Positions 52,879-61,181 of a DNA stretch of 61,181 nt are shown piece after piece. The number at the start of each line of letters is the position of its first letter. The first letter of the stretch is position 1. Made by a program: the position numbers and the translations under genes. The notes below the pieces were generated by a model. The model saw only the letters and a list, made by a program, of their open reading frames with translations, was not told the origin of the DNA and did not search any database. Source of the DNA: Marinifilaceae bacterium (GTDB lineage Bacteria > Bacteroidota > Bacteroidia > Bacteroidales > Marinifilaceae); NCBI GenBank assembly GCA_017936285.1, contig JAGBFU010000065.1:1-61181 (forward strand). The letters are read 5' to 3'.

Positions 52879-54707
52879 TGAAATCACTGGTAACGCTGTT
52901 AAAGCGCTTCTGCTTGCCATATAAAGGCAGAATGGTGAAGAGCATATTTTTCAATCTACTGAGTGCACTGTTTGGTACACTCAGTATTGTTATGCTTATA
53001 CCCATTCTCGGCATTCTGTTTGGCACCAACGAGATGGTAAACGATCCAGGCACATTTGAGATGAGCCACATCACAACATCGCTTAAAAACCATCTGGCCT
53101 ACTGGATAACATGTTGCATAAACCGATTCGGAGGGACAAACACCTTGCTGATTATCGGAGGTATTGCGGTTTTTACAACTGCACTTAAGACCGGTTTTAT
53201 GTTTTTGGCCTCAAGAGAGCTTATCCACATCAGAAACGGAGTGGTGCGCGACATCAGAAGACGTATCTATAAAAAGATACTTGCTCTGCCAATTCCATTC
53301 TTCTCAGAGGAGCGCAAAGGAGATATGATTGCTCGTATGACAACAGACGTTCAAGAGGTTGAGGCATCAATCATGAGTTCTCTTGATATGCTATTCCAAA
53401 GTCCTATACTTATCATAGTCTATTTGAGTGCAATGCTATATATTAGCTGGCCTCTTACTCTATTTGCACTGGTAATGCTACCGGTCATGGGACTTTTAAT
53501 TGGTCGCGTCGGAAAGAGCCTGAAACGCAAGTCAATGGAGGGACAAAATAAAATGGGCGATATCCTTGCCAACACAGAGGAGACCCTCTCCGGTCTGCGC
53601 ATCATTAAAGCATTCAATGCAGAGAGCAGAATTTCGAAACGTTTTGACGGTGAGGTTGAAGCATATCGTAAAATTCAGAATCGCCTTATGATTCGTCGCT
53701 CACTGGCCCACCCTATGAGTGAATTTCTGGGAACCGGAGTGATTGTTCTGGTATTGTGGTTTGGAGGCCTTTTGATTCTTAACCAGGTAGGAGGCCTGGC
53801 TGCAGAGGCATTTATCGGCTACATTGCAATGTTCTACTCTATCATCAACCCGGCCAAAAATCTCTCACAAGCATACTATAATGTAGAGAAGGGAATGGCT
53901 GCTATGGATAGAATAGATCTGATTCTCAATGCAGACAACTCCATCAAGGAGGCGCCGAATGCACTTGAATTAAAGCAGTTTACCAATGCTATTGAATACA
54001 GAGATGTTACATTTGGATATACCGATGAACGTGACGTTCTTAAGAGCGTATCGGTAACAATTCCCAAAGGTAAAACAGTTGCCCTTGTAGGACAGTCAGG
54101 TTCAGGAAAGAGCACATTTGTTGATCTGCTACCACGATTCTACGATGTAAAGAGTGGAAGTATCTCTGTGGATGGACAGGATATTCGCAACTATAAAATT
54201 CACGATCTGCGCGAACTTATAGGTAACGTAAATCAGGACCCTATCCTATTCAATGACACTATTTTCAATAACATAGCCTTTGGTGTTGAGAATGCCACAC
54301 AGGAGCAGGTTGAGGCTGCAGCAAGAATTGCAAATGCTCACGACTTTATCCTGCAGAGCGAGAATGGCTACAATACCATTATCGGCGACCGAGGTAGCAA
54401 GTTGAGTGGAGGCCAGCGCCAACGCTTAAGCATTGCGCGTGCTGTACTTAAAAATCCGCCACTGATGATTCTGGACGAGGCTACATCGGCACTTGACACC
54501 GAGTCAGAGAAATTGGTACAAGATGCTCTGGACAAACTTATGCAAAACAGAACCTCGCTCGTTATTGCACACCGTCTGTCAACAATCAAAAATGCCGATA
54601 TGATTTGTGTATTCCATGAGGGCGAAATTGTTGAGCGAGGAACCCATGAGGAACTGTTGGCACAGAATGGTATCTATACCAAACTATATCAGATGCAAAA
54701 CTTTTAG
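52878..54707 (+). CDS. msbA: ABC exporter, MsbA-like lipid flippase
   Basis: The 609-residue half transporter has six transmembrane helices (about 20-330) and a nucleotide-binding domain with Walker A GQSGSGKS, signature LSGGQRQRLS, Walker B MILDEATSALD and an H-loop in IAHRLS. The MsbA-like layout suggests export of lipid A-core or another lipid across the inner membrane, matching lpxB and lptG elsewhere in the window. The ATG shares one base with the purB stop (TAATG), indicating translational coupling. Substrate is inferred; multidrug exporters look alike. Confidence 0.85.
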   Translation: MKSLVTLLKRFCLPYKGRMVKSIFFNLLSALFGTLSIVMLIPILGILFGTNEMVNDPGTFEMSHITTSLKNHLAYWITCCINRFGGTNTLLIIGGIAVFTTALKTGFMFLASRELIHIRNGVVRDIRRRIYKKILALPIPFFSEERKGDMIARMTTDVQEVEASIMSSLDMLFQSPILIIVYLSAMLYISWPLTLFALVMLPVMGLLIGRVGKSLKRKSMEGQNKMGDILANTEETLSGLRIIKAFNAESRISKRFDGEVEAYRKIQNRLMIRRSLAHPMSEFLGTGVIVLVLWFGGLLILNQVGGLAAEAFIGYIAMFYSIINPAKNLSQAYYNVEKGMAAMDRIDLILNADNSIKEAPNALELKQFTNAIEYRDVTFGYTDERDVLKSVSVTIPKGKTVALVGQSGSGKSTFVDLLPRFYDVKSGSISVDGQDIRNYKIHDLRELIGNVNQDPILFNDTIFNNIAFGVENATQEQVEAAARIANAHDFILQSENGYNTIIGDRGSKLSGGQRQRLSIARAVLKNPPLMILDEATSALDTESEKLVQDALDKLMQNRTSLVIAHRLSTIKNADMICVFHEGEIVERGTHEELLAQNGIYTKLYQMQNF

Positions 54708-54713
54708 TACGAG

Positions 54714-55607
54714 ATGAAAAGTAGTGAGATAGAGGTGAATGAAGGTAAGATTTTAGGTAAGAGCGTAGGTTATCCAAAAACCTACGCTCCTGAAATATTG
54801 GTTCCCATACCTCGCCACCTGAACAGGGAGATTTATGGAATAACCAATCCCGAAACACTTTTTTGTGGCTATGACACATGGCATGCATATGAGTGCAGTG
54901 TACTGACAGACAAAGGAATTCCTGCTACATTTACCATGAAAATTGTCTATCCCTCAACATCTGAATATATTATCGAGAGCAAATCATTAAAACTATATCT
55001 GGCATCGTTTAATATGGAGCGATTAGGTGCCACAAAACAGCTTGCCATTGAGGAGTTTACCAATCGTGTCAGAAATGATTTGCAAGGGGCCCTACAGTGC
55101 AAGGTTCAGCTTGCTGTTTTTGAGTACACCTCGCCCGAGATGCCATTGACAGGATATGAGGAGTACAAATGCATTGATAATAATCTTGATAATTCGGGAA
55201 TAACAATTAACCACTACACCGAAACTCCGGAGTTACTCCACGAGAACTGTACAAAAGGTGAAGAGCGCTACTGCACCCACCTGTTAAAGAGTAACTGCAA
55301 AGTAACCAAACAACCCGATTGGGGAAGTGTATATCTCTATATTAAGGGAGAAAGAGTACCTACTATTGAAAATTTTGTAAAATATATCATCTCACTGCGT
55401 GATGAGAACCACTTCCATGAGGAGATATGTGAAATGATATACAAAAGATTAAGCGACATTTTTCAACCTGAGGAGATGGCTATTACATGCCTGTATACTC
55501 GCCGGGGAGGAATTGATATATGTCCATGCAGAGCATCACACAAAGAGTTGCTTAACAAAGCTCTGCAGAATCCTGAATACAACGACTTACCCACCTTCCG
55601 CCGATAA
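54714..55607 (+). CDS. queF: NADPH-dependent 7-cyano-7-deazaguanine reductase, bimodular type
   Basis: The 297-residue protein has the two tandem T-fold halves of long QueF. NADPH-binding ESKSLKLYLASFN is in the first half; catalytic Cys195 in NCKVTKQPDWGSV and FHEEICE lie in the second, with YTRRGGIDI at the end. It reduces preQ0 to preQ1, the base inserted into tRNA by Tgt (36917). It follows the msbA-like gene by six bases, in the tetR-purB-msbA unit. No preQ1 riboswitch is seen here, as expected for an internal operon gene. Confidence 0.95.
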   Translation: MKSSEIEVNEGKILGKSVGYPKTYAPEILVPIPRHLNREIYGITNPETLFCGYDTWHAYECSVLTDKGIPATFTMKIVYPSTSEYIIESKSLKLYLASFNMERLGATKQLAIEEFTNRVRNDLQGALQCKVQLAVFEYTSPEMPLTGYEEYKCIDNNLDNSGITINHYTETPELLHENCTKGEERYCTHLLKSNCKVTKQPDWGSVYLYIKGERVPTIENFVKYIISLRDENHFHEEICEMIYKRLSDIFQPEEMAITCLYTRRGGIDICPCRASHKELLNKALQNPEYNDLPTFRR

Positions 55608-55628
55608 CCCGGGATATGTAACTTTCGT

Positions 55629-55693
55629 ATAGTTTAAAGATTAGATTTAAAAGCAATACATAACCAATAAAATCAAACTGATCTTTAAACTAT
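55629..55693 (+). promoter_or_regulatory. 13-bp inverted repeat overlapping the RND adaptor start codon
   Basis: ATAGTTTAAAGAT (55629-55641) and ATCTTTAAACTAT (55681-55693) are perfect reverse complements. The right arm ends inside the start codon at 55692. A near-consensus -7 box, TAACTTTC (55618-55625), puts the expected start of transcription at the left arm. It may be a repressor operator pair or an mRNA hairpin hiding the start codon. Confidence 0.6.
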
Positions 55694-56735
55694 GAGAGAG
55701 ACTATTCCAATTTTTACGGCTCTCCTGATGGCACCTCTATTTTCGTGCAATAACAGTGAAAGCCATTACACAAATGCTCGTCCAGTTCGAGTTGCAAAAG
55801 TTGAACAACTCAACCAAACGTCCCAAAGTTACACAGGAGTTGTTGAGGCTCAACAGAGTGCAGAACTCGCTTTCAGAATGGCAGGGACAATGAGTGAAAC
55901 ACCTGTCGGCCCGGGAGCTATGGTAAAACAGGGTGAACTGGTTGCAGCAATCGATCCCTACGACAACAACCTACAACTGAATGCAGCAAAATCGGCATTC
56001 CAGACCGCAGAATATCAACTACAACGCAACCAGCGCCTATTGGAAGAACAAGCAATATCCAAACAGGAGTTTGAGATTAGCCAGACCAACTACACCGAAG
56101 CTGAGTCAAACTATAAAGCGGCTCTTGAGATGGTCCGAGATACCCGTCTTTATGCCCCATTTGACGGATTCATTGAGAAGAAGTATGTAAACAACTATCA
56201 GAAGATTGGCTCAGGACAGGCTATCGTAAACCTGGTTAATCCATATCTTATACAGGTAAAGGTAATTCTCCCAGAAATGGCTATCAACTGGATTAATCGT
56301 CCAATGAAGATATTTCTGGAGTTTGACACAGAACCGGGCATTCAGTATGAAGGCGAAATTCTAAGCAGAATAGATGCCTCAATCGAAGGAGGAGGTATCC
56401 CTGTAAAACTGGGCATTAAAGCAAAAGCGTTCAACCCATTGGATCACAACATTCACACAGGATTCTCATGCAAAGCGCTATTTGTTGTCGAGAATACAAT
56501 GCCAGGAGGCGTTACCATTCCATTAAGTGCAATATGTTATTCTGCTATCGATAACTCTCCCTTTGTATGGATTGTCGATGAGCAAAAGAATATACAAGCC
56601 CGACCTGTCACCATATACCAGCTTCATAACCGGGAGAGCGTAATAGTAAGCTCCGGCCTGAATGGTAACGAAACCATTGTTATTGCCGGAGCCCAGAATC
56701 TTTTAGAAGGCCAAAGAGTCTCTATCATAAGATAG
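55692..56735 (+). CDS. RND efflux periplasmic adaptor lipoprotein
   Basis: The 347-residue membrane fusion protein has a lipoprotein signal with Cys19 in LFSC. A lipoyl-like half follows (GTMSETPVGPGAMVKQGE), then a short alpha-hairpin (about 95-150), the second lipoyl half with LYAPFDGFIEKK, and beta-barrel/proximal domains ending GAQNLLEGQRVSI. It links an RND pump to a TolC channel. The genes for both follow on the opposite strand, tail to tail, four bases away. Such adaptors usually head the pump operon, so this gene order is unusual. Confidence 0.92.
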   Translation: MRETIPIFTALLMAPLFSCNNSESHYTNARPVRVAKVEQLNQTSQSYTGVVEAQQSAELAFRMAGTMSETPVGPGAMVKQGELVAAIDPYDNNLQLNAAKSAFQTAEYQLQRNQRLLEEQAISKQEFEISQTNYTEAESNYKAALEMVRDTRLYAPFDGFIEKKYVNNYQKIGSGQAIVNLVNPYLIQVKVILPEMAINWINRPMKIFLEFDTEPGIQYEGEILSRIDASIEGGGIPVKLGIKAKAFNPLDHNIHTGFSCKALFVVENTMPGGVTIPLSAICYSAIDNSPFVWIVDEQKNIQARPVTIYQLHNRESVIVSSGLNGNETIVIAGAQNLLEGQRVSIIR

Positions 56736-56739
56736 AGGC

Positions 56740-57948
56740 TCACTTGCCTATAAGGCGTGAATACTCACCTAAAGCCACCATAAAATCGTAATTATATTGA
56801 ATTACATTGGTGTATGAATCAAGCCAGGAGGCCTGCGCATTTATTACATCAATGATAGGCAATTTACCTTCACTGTAACTGATGGTATTTAAACGCAGAT
56901 TGTCAGTTGCAACATCCAATGACGAATTCACAAGACTCCATCGCTCCTCCAACCTTACTATCTTCAATTTTGCATTGCTCAACGCCAACGCCAACTGCTC
57001 CTCCACCTTGTTTACCTGTGCCGAGGCTACATCCTCGCCCATTATATTCTTTAGCTCCACTTTTCTTCGCTCCATAAAGTGGAATATAGGTATTGAGAGT
57101 TTGGCATAAGCCGATGGTGTAAAATCGGCATTTGAGTAGTTAGCGCTCACTCCCACCTTTAAAGAGGGAATATATGATGAGTTGCCCAAACGTGTCTCCA
57201 TCCTGGCACTCTCATAGGCAACAACGGCATTGGAATACTCCGGGGAACGCTCCATTACCTGCTCCAGCGTTGCAAAGGTTATTGGCACGAATGGAACAGG
57301 TAAAGTATCGCTCAATACCAAAGAGTCATCCGGATCTGCTCCGCGATTATAATTAATCTGACGCAGAGTAACTCCCAATGATTCATAGGCTGATATTCGT
57401 CTCTGCATTGCTGATATCTGCTGCTGTTCAACAACAAGAAGATCGGTTTTACTTATTGCCCCTTGCTCATAGCGTTTCTTCACCAGATCAAGAAGGGTAT
57501 TTACAATTTCAAGATAGTTATCGGCAACTGCGCATAATCTACCCTTTGCCACCCCCTCCCAATATGAAATCTCGGCCAGATACTTTATCTGCTGCTCCTG
57601 AGTGGCAACCTGCCAACCACTACCGGCAATATTCAACTCCGCAAGTTTAAGCGAACGTCTGACTGCACCTCCGGAATAGAGATTCTGCTCAATTGTAGCT
57701 CCTGCTCCATATGAGTCACTATTATTATCGGGATTGTAACTATACTCGGCACTTCCGCTTACTGTTGGCAAATTCCCTCCGTTTACAATCTGTCGGTTAT
57801 ATAAAGCCCCCTGCTCTACCGACCGTAACTGCTGTAACTCCCGATTATGTCCCCTCATCTGTGAGATATAATCATCCAGTGAAAGCGAACTTTGGGCGAC
57901 AGCCAATGCCGGAAGGCCCCAAAATAGTAGTAGTATTAACTTTTTCAT
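56740..57948 (-). CDS. TolC-family outer-membrane efflux channel
   Basis: The 402-residue protein starts with a signal peptide (cleavage near residue 18, AVAQS) and has the repeated long amphipathic helices and beta segments of outer-membrane efflux proteins (OEP family). It forms the trimeric exit duct for the RND pump. Its start codon overlaps the end of the RND gene by 4 bases, so the two are translationally coupled. It ends four bases from the convergent adaptor gene, with no terminator visible between them. It is about 20-70 residues shorter than typical TolC. Confidence 0.9.
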   Translation of the reverse strand: MKKLILLLFWGLPALAVAQSSLSLDDYISQMRGHNRELQQLRSVEQGALYNRQIVNGGNLPTVSGSAEYSYNPDNNSDSYGAGATIEQNLYSGGAVRRSLKLAELNIAGSGWQVATQEQQIKYLAEISYWEGVAKGRLCAVADNYLEIVNTLLDLVKKRYEQGAISKTDLLVVEQQQISAMQRRISAYESLGVTLRQINYNRGADPDDSLVLSDTLPVPFVPITFATLEQVMERSPEYSNAVVAYESARMETRLGNSSYIPSLKVGVSANYSNADFTPSAYAKLSIPIFHFMERRKVELKNIMGEDVASAQVNKVEEQLALALSNAKLKIVRLEERWSLVNSSLDVATDNLRLNTISYSEGKLPIIDVINAQASWLDSYTNVIQYNYDFMVALGEYSRLIGK

Positions 57949-60900
57949 GATAAAAGGGTATAAGTTACGGGTAAAACAAATAGAGTCAGAAGGGCTGAGA
58001 CCAGTAATCCTCCCATTATACAGGCAGCCATTCCACCAAACATTGCATCAAAGAGAAGTGGTACCATTCCTAAAATTGTTGTCCCTGAGGCAAGCATAAC
58101 GGGCACGACTCTTGATATGGTTGCACGTACCACAGCCTTTGTGAGCGAGGTCTCGCCCACCGCCTCAACAGCGATTCTGTCAACCAGCACTATCGAATTC
58201 TTGATATTCATTCCTATCAACCCCAACAATCCTAAAAGTGCAAAGAAATCAAACATCTTTCCGCTTACTGCCAAGCCCAATGCAACACCTATAAATATTA
58301 ACGGTAGCATTAACAGGATTACTATCGGACGCTTTATATCACGGAAAAGGAAGAGCAGAATCATAAAAATCAGAATAAAGGTAATTGGCAACTTTGCAGC
58401 TAAAGCACTATTACTCTCGGTCTGACTCTCAGCCTCGCCCAACACAATAAACTCATAACCTTCAGGGAGTTCTATAGCTTCAACGCTTTCCATAACCCGA
58501 TTGAATGCCTCGCTGGTATTCACATTACGAACCGGATCACACATTGCCGACATAATCCGTTCGCTATTGTAGCGATTCAAACGATTATAGCGATACTCTA
58601 CCTGAAAGTTCTTCATTACTTGATTTAGCGGAATAACCTCACCACTTGCGGCAAAAATTGGGATACTCTTCAAATCATCCAGACGTCCACTATCGGCACG
58701 CATGCTCTTTACAACAATAGGCATAACCGTCACACCCTCACGAAACTCTCCTACCTTAATTCCAGTTGTCATCATCCTCAGAGCATTGGCAGTTACAACC
58801 CTATTTACACCCAAACGTCCACCTCGCTCCTGTGAGAAATTTGATACAAAGAGAGGAACTCTGTTTCCCCAGCTGCTCTTAACATTATTAACCATATCTA
58901 TCGAATTCATCGAATCAAGCAGAACAGTCGTATATTTCTCAAGAGTATCTATACTCTCGCCCCAAACTCCAATCTCAATAAGCGACTCCACAGCCGGTGA
59001 CAATTTAAAGAGTGAACTCTTCGCCATAACATCCGGGAATGAATCTGCAACATAGTTACTAAAACGCTTCTCCACCTCGGCACTATAACGCTTATCCTTC
59101 AACTCAACCAGAATATTACCAAAATTGGGCATAGGGCCAAAAGAGGTACTAGCCAGATAGTAACGTAAAGGCGAAGCACCACAGGTCATAGAGACGCACT
59201 CAACCTCGGGCTGTTCCATCAGGTAGTTACACATCTTGTTCAGAGTTGCCTCAGTATTGGCAATAGAGTACCCCTCAGGCATAAAGCAATCTGCACGAAA
59301 ATAGGGTTTATCCATATTTGGGAAAAAGTTCTTCGGCAGCTCTCCCATAAGTATAAGCGAGGCCACAAAAAGAGTACACGTAGCAACAACTACTCCCCAT
59401 CTGTAACGTATTAAACTTTCAAGTATTGATGCAAATCTATTGTAGAATTGGTTATTGTAAGGATCCCTCATTTGTTCCACATCTATCTGCGGCAAATATC
59501 TGTTTGCCCACAAAGGGGTCTGAGTCAATGCCAATATCCAACTTAACCCTAATGATATTGCCAAAACAACAAAAAGAGGACTGATAATCTCGGAAACAGA
59601 ACTTTCAGCTAAGTATAATGGCAGAAATGATATTACTGCAATCAGCGTGGCTCCGAGCAAGCCCCACATTGGCGATATGGCTCCATCAACAATTGCCTTT
59701 ATACGTGGAACACCTCTACGCATATTGACAATCGCATTGTCGGTAACCACGATTGCATTATCAACCAACATTCCCATTGCAATGATAAATGCAGCGAGTG
59801 ACGTTCTGTTCAATGAACCTCCAAACAGCTCCATCAAAAGCAGAGTTCCACCTATTGAGAAGATCAATGATGAAGAGATAACAGCTCCTGCTCTTACCCC
59901 CATAACCATAAGAATTATCAACGCTACAATAACTATCGACTCTACCAGATTCAACAGGAAACCTAAATTTGCCTGCTCCGCAATAATATCCTCGGAGTAG
60001 AGCGGAGTCAATTCAATACCTTCGGGAAGTGTAGATAGAATCTTTTCCAGACGCTCATTCACACTGCTGCCCACCTTTACTACATCATAACCATCCTCGG
60101 TTGAGACACCTATACCAATCGCCTTATCGCCATTCACCCTCATCAAAACTGTCGCCGGCTCCTGGTAGGAGTGTATAACATGTGCAATATCGCCCAACCT
60201 GATCTCAGTCCCTGCCCGTGTAATAATTATCTGATTCTCAATATCAGACAACGTTTTATAACTCCCTTCAGCAAGAACTTTAAGGCTCTGTGCCCCAACG
60301 CTCCGCTCTCCAGGATTAAGAAGAGTATTACTACTCTGTAATGTAGCGGTCAAATCCTCAACATCAACACCATAATCTGCCAGCTCTGATAAAGATAACT
60401 GCAATAAAACAACCTCCTGTTGCAAACCAAACAGAGCAACGCTCTTTACTCCCTCAATTGAAGATAGGCGCCTGCGTATCGATTCCGCATATTGACGGAG
60501 ATCCGCATCGCTATATCCTGCATCACCACTCAATCCCCAATATAGTCCATAAACATCACCAAAATCATCTGCAACTCTTATAGGCGAGGCTTCCGACGGC
60601 AAAGTTGCCTGAACATTCAAGCACTTTCTCCTCAATTCATCCCATAGCTGTGGCATCTTTGCCGCAGGAGTCCCCGGATCTAACTCAACCTTTATCTTTG
60701 CGTAACCGAATCCCGATTCCGAGCGAATCTTATGGATATTCCGCATCTTTCTAACCTCAACCTCTATCGGTTCTGTTATCAGTTGTTCAACCTCATCAGG
60801 ATTCGCCCCTGGATAATCAACACTAATAACTGCTGTCTTAATAACAAATGGGGCATCCTCCTTCTTACCTAGAGAATAGAATGCCACACCTCCCCCCACA

Positions 60901-60965
60901 ATTGTGAGCAAAAGAAAGAATCCGATTACCTTCGGATACTTCAAAGCGTATTGAGCAATATTCAT
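57945..60965 (-). CDS. RND-family efflux pump inner-membrane transporter
   Basis: The 1006-residue protein has the twelve-helix AcrB/HAE layout: a first helix (about 13-31), large periplasmic loops and VDYPGANPDEVEQ near the start of the porter domain. The proton-relay helix 4 reads GMLVDNAIVVTDN, with one Asp of the AcrB pair replaced by Asn as in many RND pumps. It exports drugs, bile acids or metals by proton antiport; the substrate cannot be told. It is followed by tolC (4-base overlap) and preceded by a leader with an intrinsic terminator. Length is slightly below the usual 1030-1050. Confidence 0.93.
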   Translation of the reverse strand: MNIAQYALKYPKVIGFFLLLTIVGGGVAFYSLGKKEDAPFVIKTAVISVDYPGANPDEVEQLITEPIEVEVRKMRNIHKIRSESGFGYAKIKVELDPGTPAAKMPQLWDELRRKCLNVQATLPSEASPIRVADDFGDVYGLYWGLSGDAGYSDADLRQYAESIRRRLSSIEGVKSVALFGLQQEVVLLQLSLSELADYGVDVEDLTATLQSSNTLLNPGERSVGAQSLKVLAEGSYKTLSDIENQIIITRAGTEIRLGDIAHVIHSYQEPATVLMRVNGDKAIGIGVSTEDGYDVVKVGSSVNERLEKILSTLPEGIELTPLYSEDIIAEQANLGFLLNLVESIVIVALIILMVMGVRAGAVISSSLIFSIGGTLLLMELFGGSLNRTSLAAFIIAMGMLVDNAIVVTDNAIVNMRRGVPRIKAIVDGAISPMWGLLGATLIAVISFLPLYLAESSVSEIISPLFVVLAISLGLSWILALTQTPLWANRYLPQIDVEQMRDPYNNQFYNRFASILESLIRYRWGVVVATCTLFVASLILMGELPKNFFPNMDKPYFRADCFMPEGYSIANTEATLNKMCNYLMEQPEVECVSMTCGASPLRYYLASTSFGPMPNFGNILVELKDKRYSAEVEKRFSNYVADSFPDVMAKSSLFKLSPAVESLIEIGVWGESIDTLEKYTTVLLDSMNSIDMVNNVKSSWGNRVPLFVSNFSQERGGRLGVNRVVTANALRMMTTGIKVGEFREGVTVMPIVVKSMRADSGRLDDLKSIPIFAASGEVIPLNQVMKNFQVEYRYNRLNRYNSERIMSAMCDPVRNVNTSEAFNRVMESVEAIELPEGYEFIVLGEAESQTESNSALAAKLPITFILIFMILLFLFRDIKRPIVILLMLPLIFIGVALGLAVSGKMFDFFALLGLLGLIGMNIKNSIVLVDRIAVEAVGETSLTKAVVRATISRVVPVMLASGTTILGMVPLLFDAMFGGMAACIMGGLLVSALLTLFVLPVTYTLLS

Positions 60966-61015
60966 AACCTCGTAATTTCAACTACTCTATACGCAATACG
61001 TAGTCACCTCGTTAC

Positions 61016-61050
61016 AAAAAAAAAAGAGCAATCCTACTTTGGATTGGTCT
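61016..61050 (-). terminator. Intrinsic terminator upstream of the RND gene (possible attenuator)
   Basis: On the minus strand AGACCAATCC and GGATTGCTCT form a 10-pair stem with one mismatch and a six-base loop, then ten T residues. It lies 51 bases upstream of the RND start codon and after a -7 box at 61157-61164, with no gene between. It may end a small RNA or attenuate the pump operon. Confidence 0.8.
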
Positions 61051-61150
61051 TTTAATTTTTAACTGATTGATTTTCAGTGTTAGTTTTTACGAAAATTGCG
61101 AAATCCTACATAGAAGACTACATGGAGGTCGTAATCAAGCCCAAAAACTA
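61026..61150 (-). ncRNA. Candidate small RNA or attenuator leader
   Basis: Between the promoter-like box at 61157-61164 and the terminator at 61016-61050 there is no ORF longer than a few codons, only two AUG-UAG start-stop pairs. A transcript of about 125 nt is predicted. It could be a free sRNA or the first part of the RND mRNA. AATCCTAC occurs twice on the plus strand (61030 and 61102), so an upstream copy could compete for the terminator stem. Confidence 0.35.
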
Positions 61151-61156
61151 CGAATG

Positions 61157-61164
61157 CAAAGGTA
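61157..61164 (-). promoter_or_regulatory. -7 element for the RND leader
   Basis: The minus strand reads TACCTTTG, an exact consensus match. The -33 region would fall at or beyond the right end of the window, so only the -7 part can be judged. Confidence 0.45.
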
Positions 61165-61181
61165 AATAAAACTTTTGAAAG

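Noticed and set aside
1..61181. Prophage, integrative element or CRISPR array
   Set aside because: No integrase, transposase, phage structural gene, att-like repeat pair or regularly spaced repeats were found; gene content is housekeeping and accessory chromosomal.

Overview
This 61 kb window is chromosomal DNA from a member of the Bacteroidales (Bacteroidota), probably a gut or other animal-associated organism. Four things point there. Upstream regions repeatedly carry the Bacteroidota -7 promoter element TAnnTTTG. The ribosomal trio rpmB, rpmG and a DUF4295 protein is present. There are secreted glycoside hydrolases, surface lipoproteins and S9 dipeptidyl-peptidases. The Tgt lacks the usual zinc cysteines, as I recall for this phylum. 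The genus cannot be fixed from sequence alone. No tRNA, rRNA, CRISPR array, prophage or intact insertion sequence was seen.

Layout. 0-1 kb: ferredoxin-nitroreductase beside a copy of a palindromic dispersed repeat. 1.1-15 kb: a catabolic island with a GH51 alpha-L-arabinofuranosidase, two tandem GH127 beta-L-arabinofuranosidases, a co-directional S9 prolyl peptidase and two flanking Xaa-Pro aminopeptidases. I infer that this set dismantles arabinosylated, (hydroxy)proline-rich plant glycoproteins such as extensins. 15-31 kb: envelope and housekeeping genes (HhH protein, TamB-like protein, tsaD, M3 peptidase, nhaA, mtaB, lpxB, prfC, uvrB). 31-42 kb: a 999-residue repeat-bearing lipoprotein, the rluB/lptG/tgt operon, a second DPP IV-type peptidase, the small ribosomal operon, and a sigma-54 activator without a DNA-binding domain. 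42-50 kb: two outer-membrane proteins (patatin-barrel and Omp85-like), then a surface-glycan cluster with glf, a broken glycosyltransferase, a LPS-kinase-like protein and a GT2 glycosyltransferase. 50-56 kb: adk, an unexplained structured element, a TetR regulator, purB with an internal amber codon, an msbA-like ABC exporter and queF. 55.7-61 kb: an RND efflux system whose adaptor gene faces its tolC and pump genes tail to tail.

Several genes work together. tsaD and mtaB act successively on tRNA A37 (t6A, then ms2t6A). queF and tgt belong to queuosine synthesis. lpxB, msbA and lptG serve lipid A/LPS synthesis and export. glf supplies UDP-galactofuranose to the neighbouring transferases.

Points for a second look: the inferred hydroxyproline-glycoprotein locus; nonsense codons in purB (TAG) and in a glycosyltransferase (TAA); a dispersed repeat whose hairpin arms covary between copies; a 106-nt element with a 13-bp terminal inverted repeat between adk and tetR; a possible attenuator leader before the RND pump; and a 13-bp inverted repeat covering the start codon of the RND adaptor.
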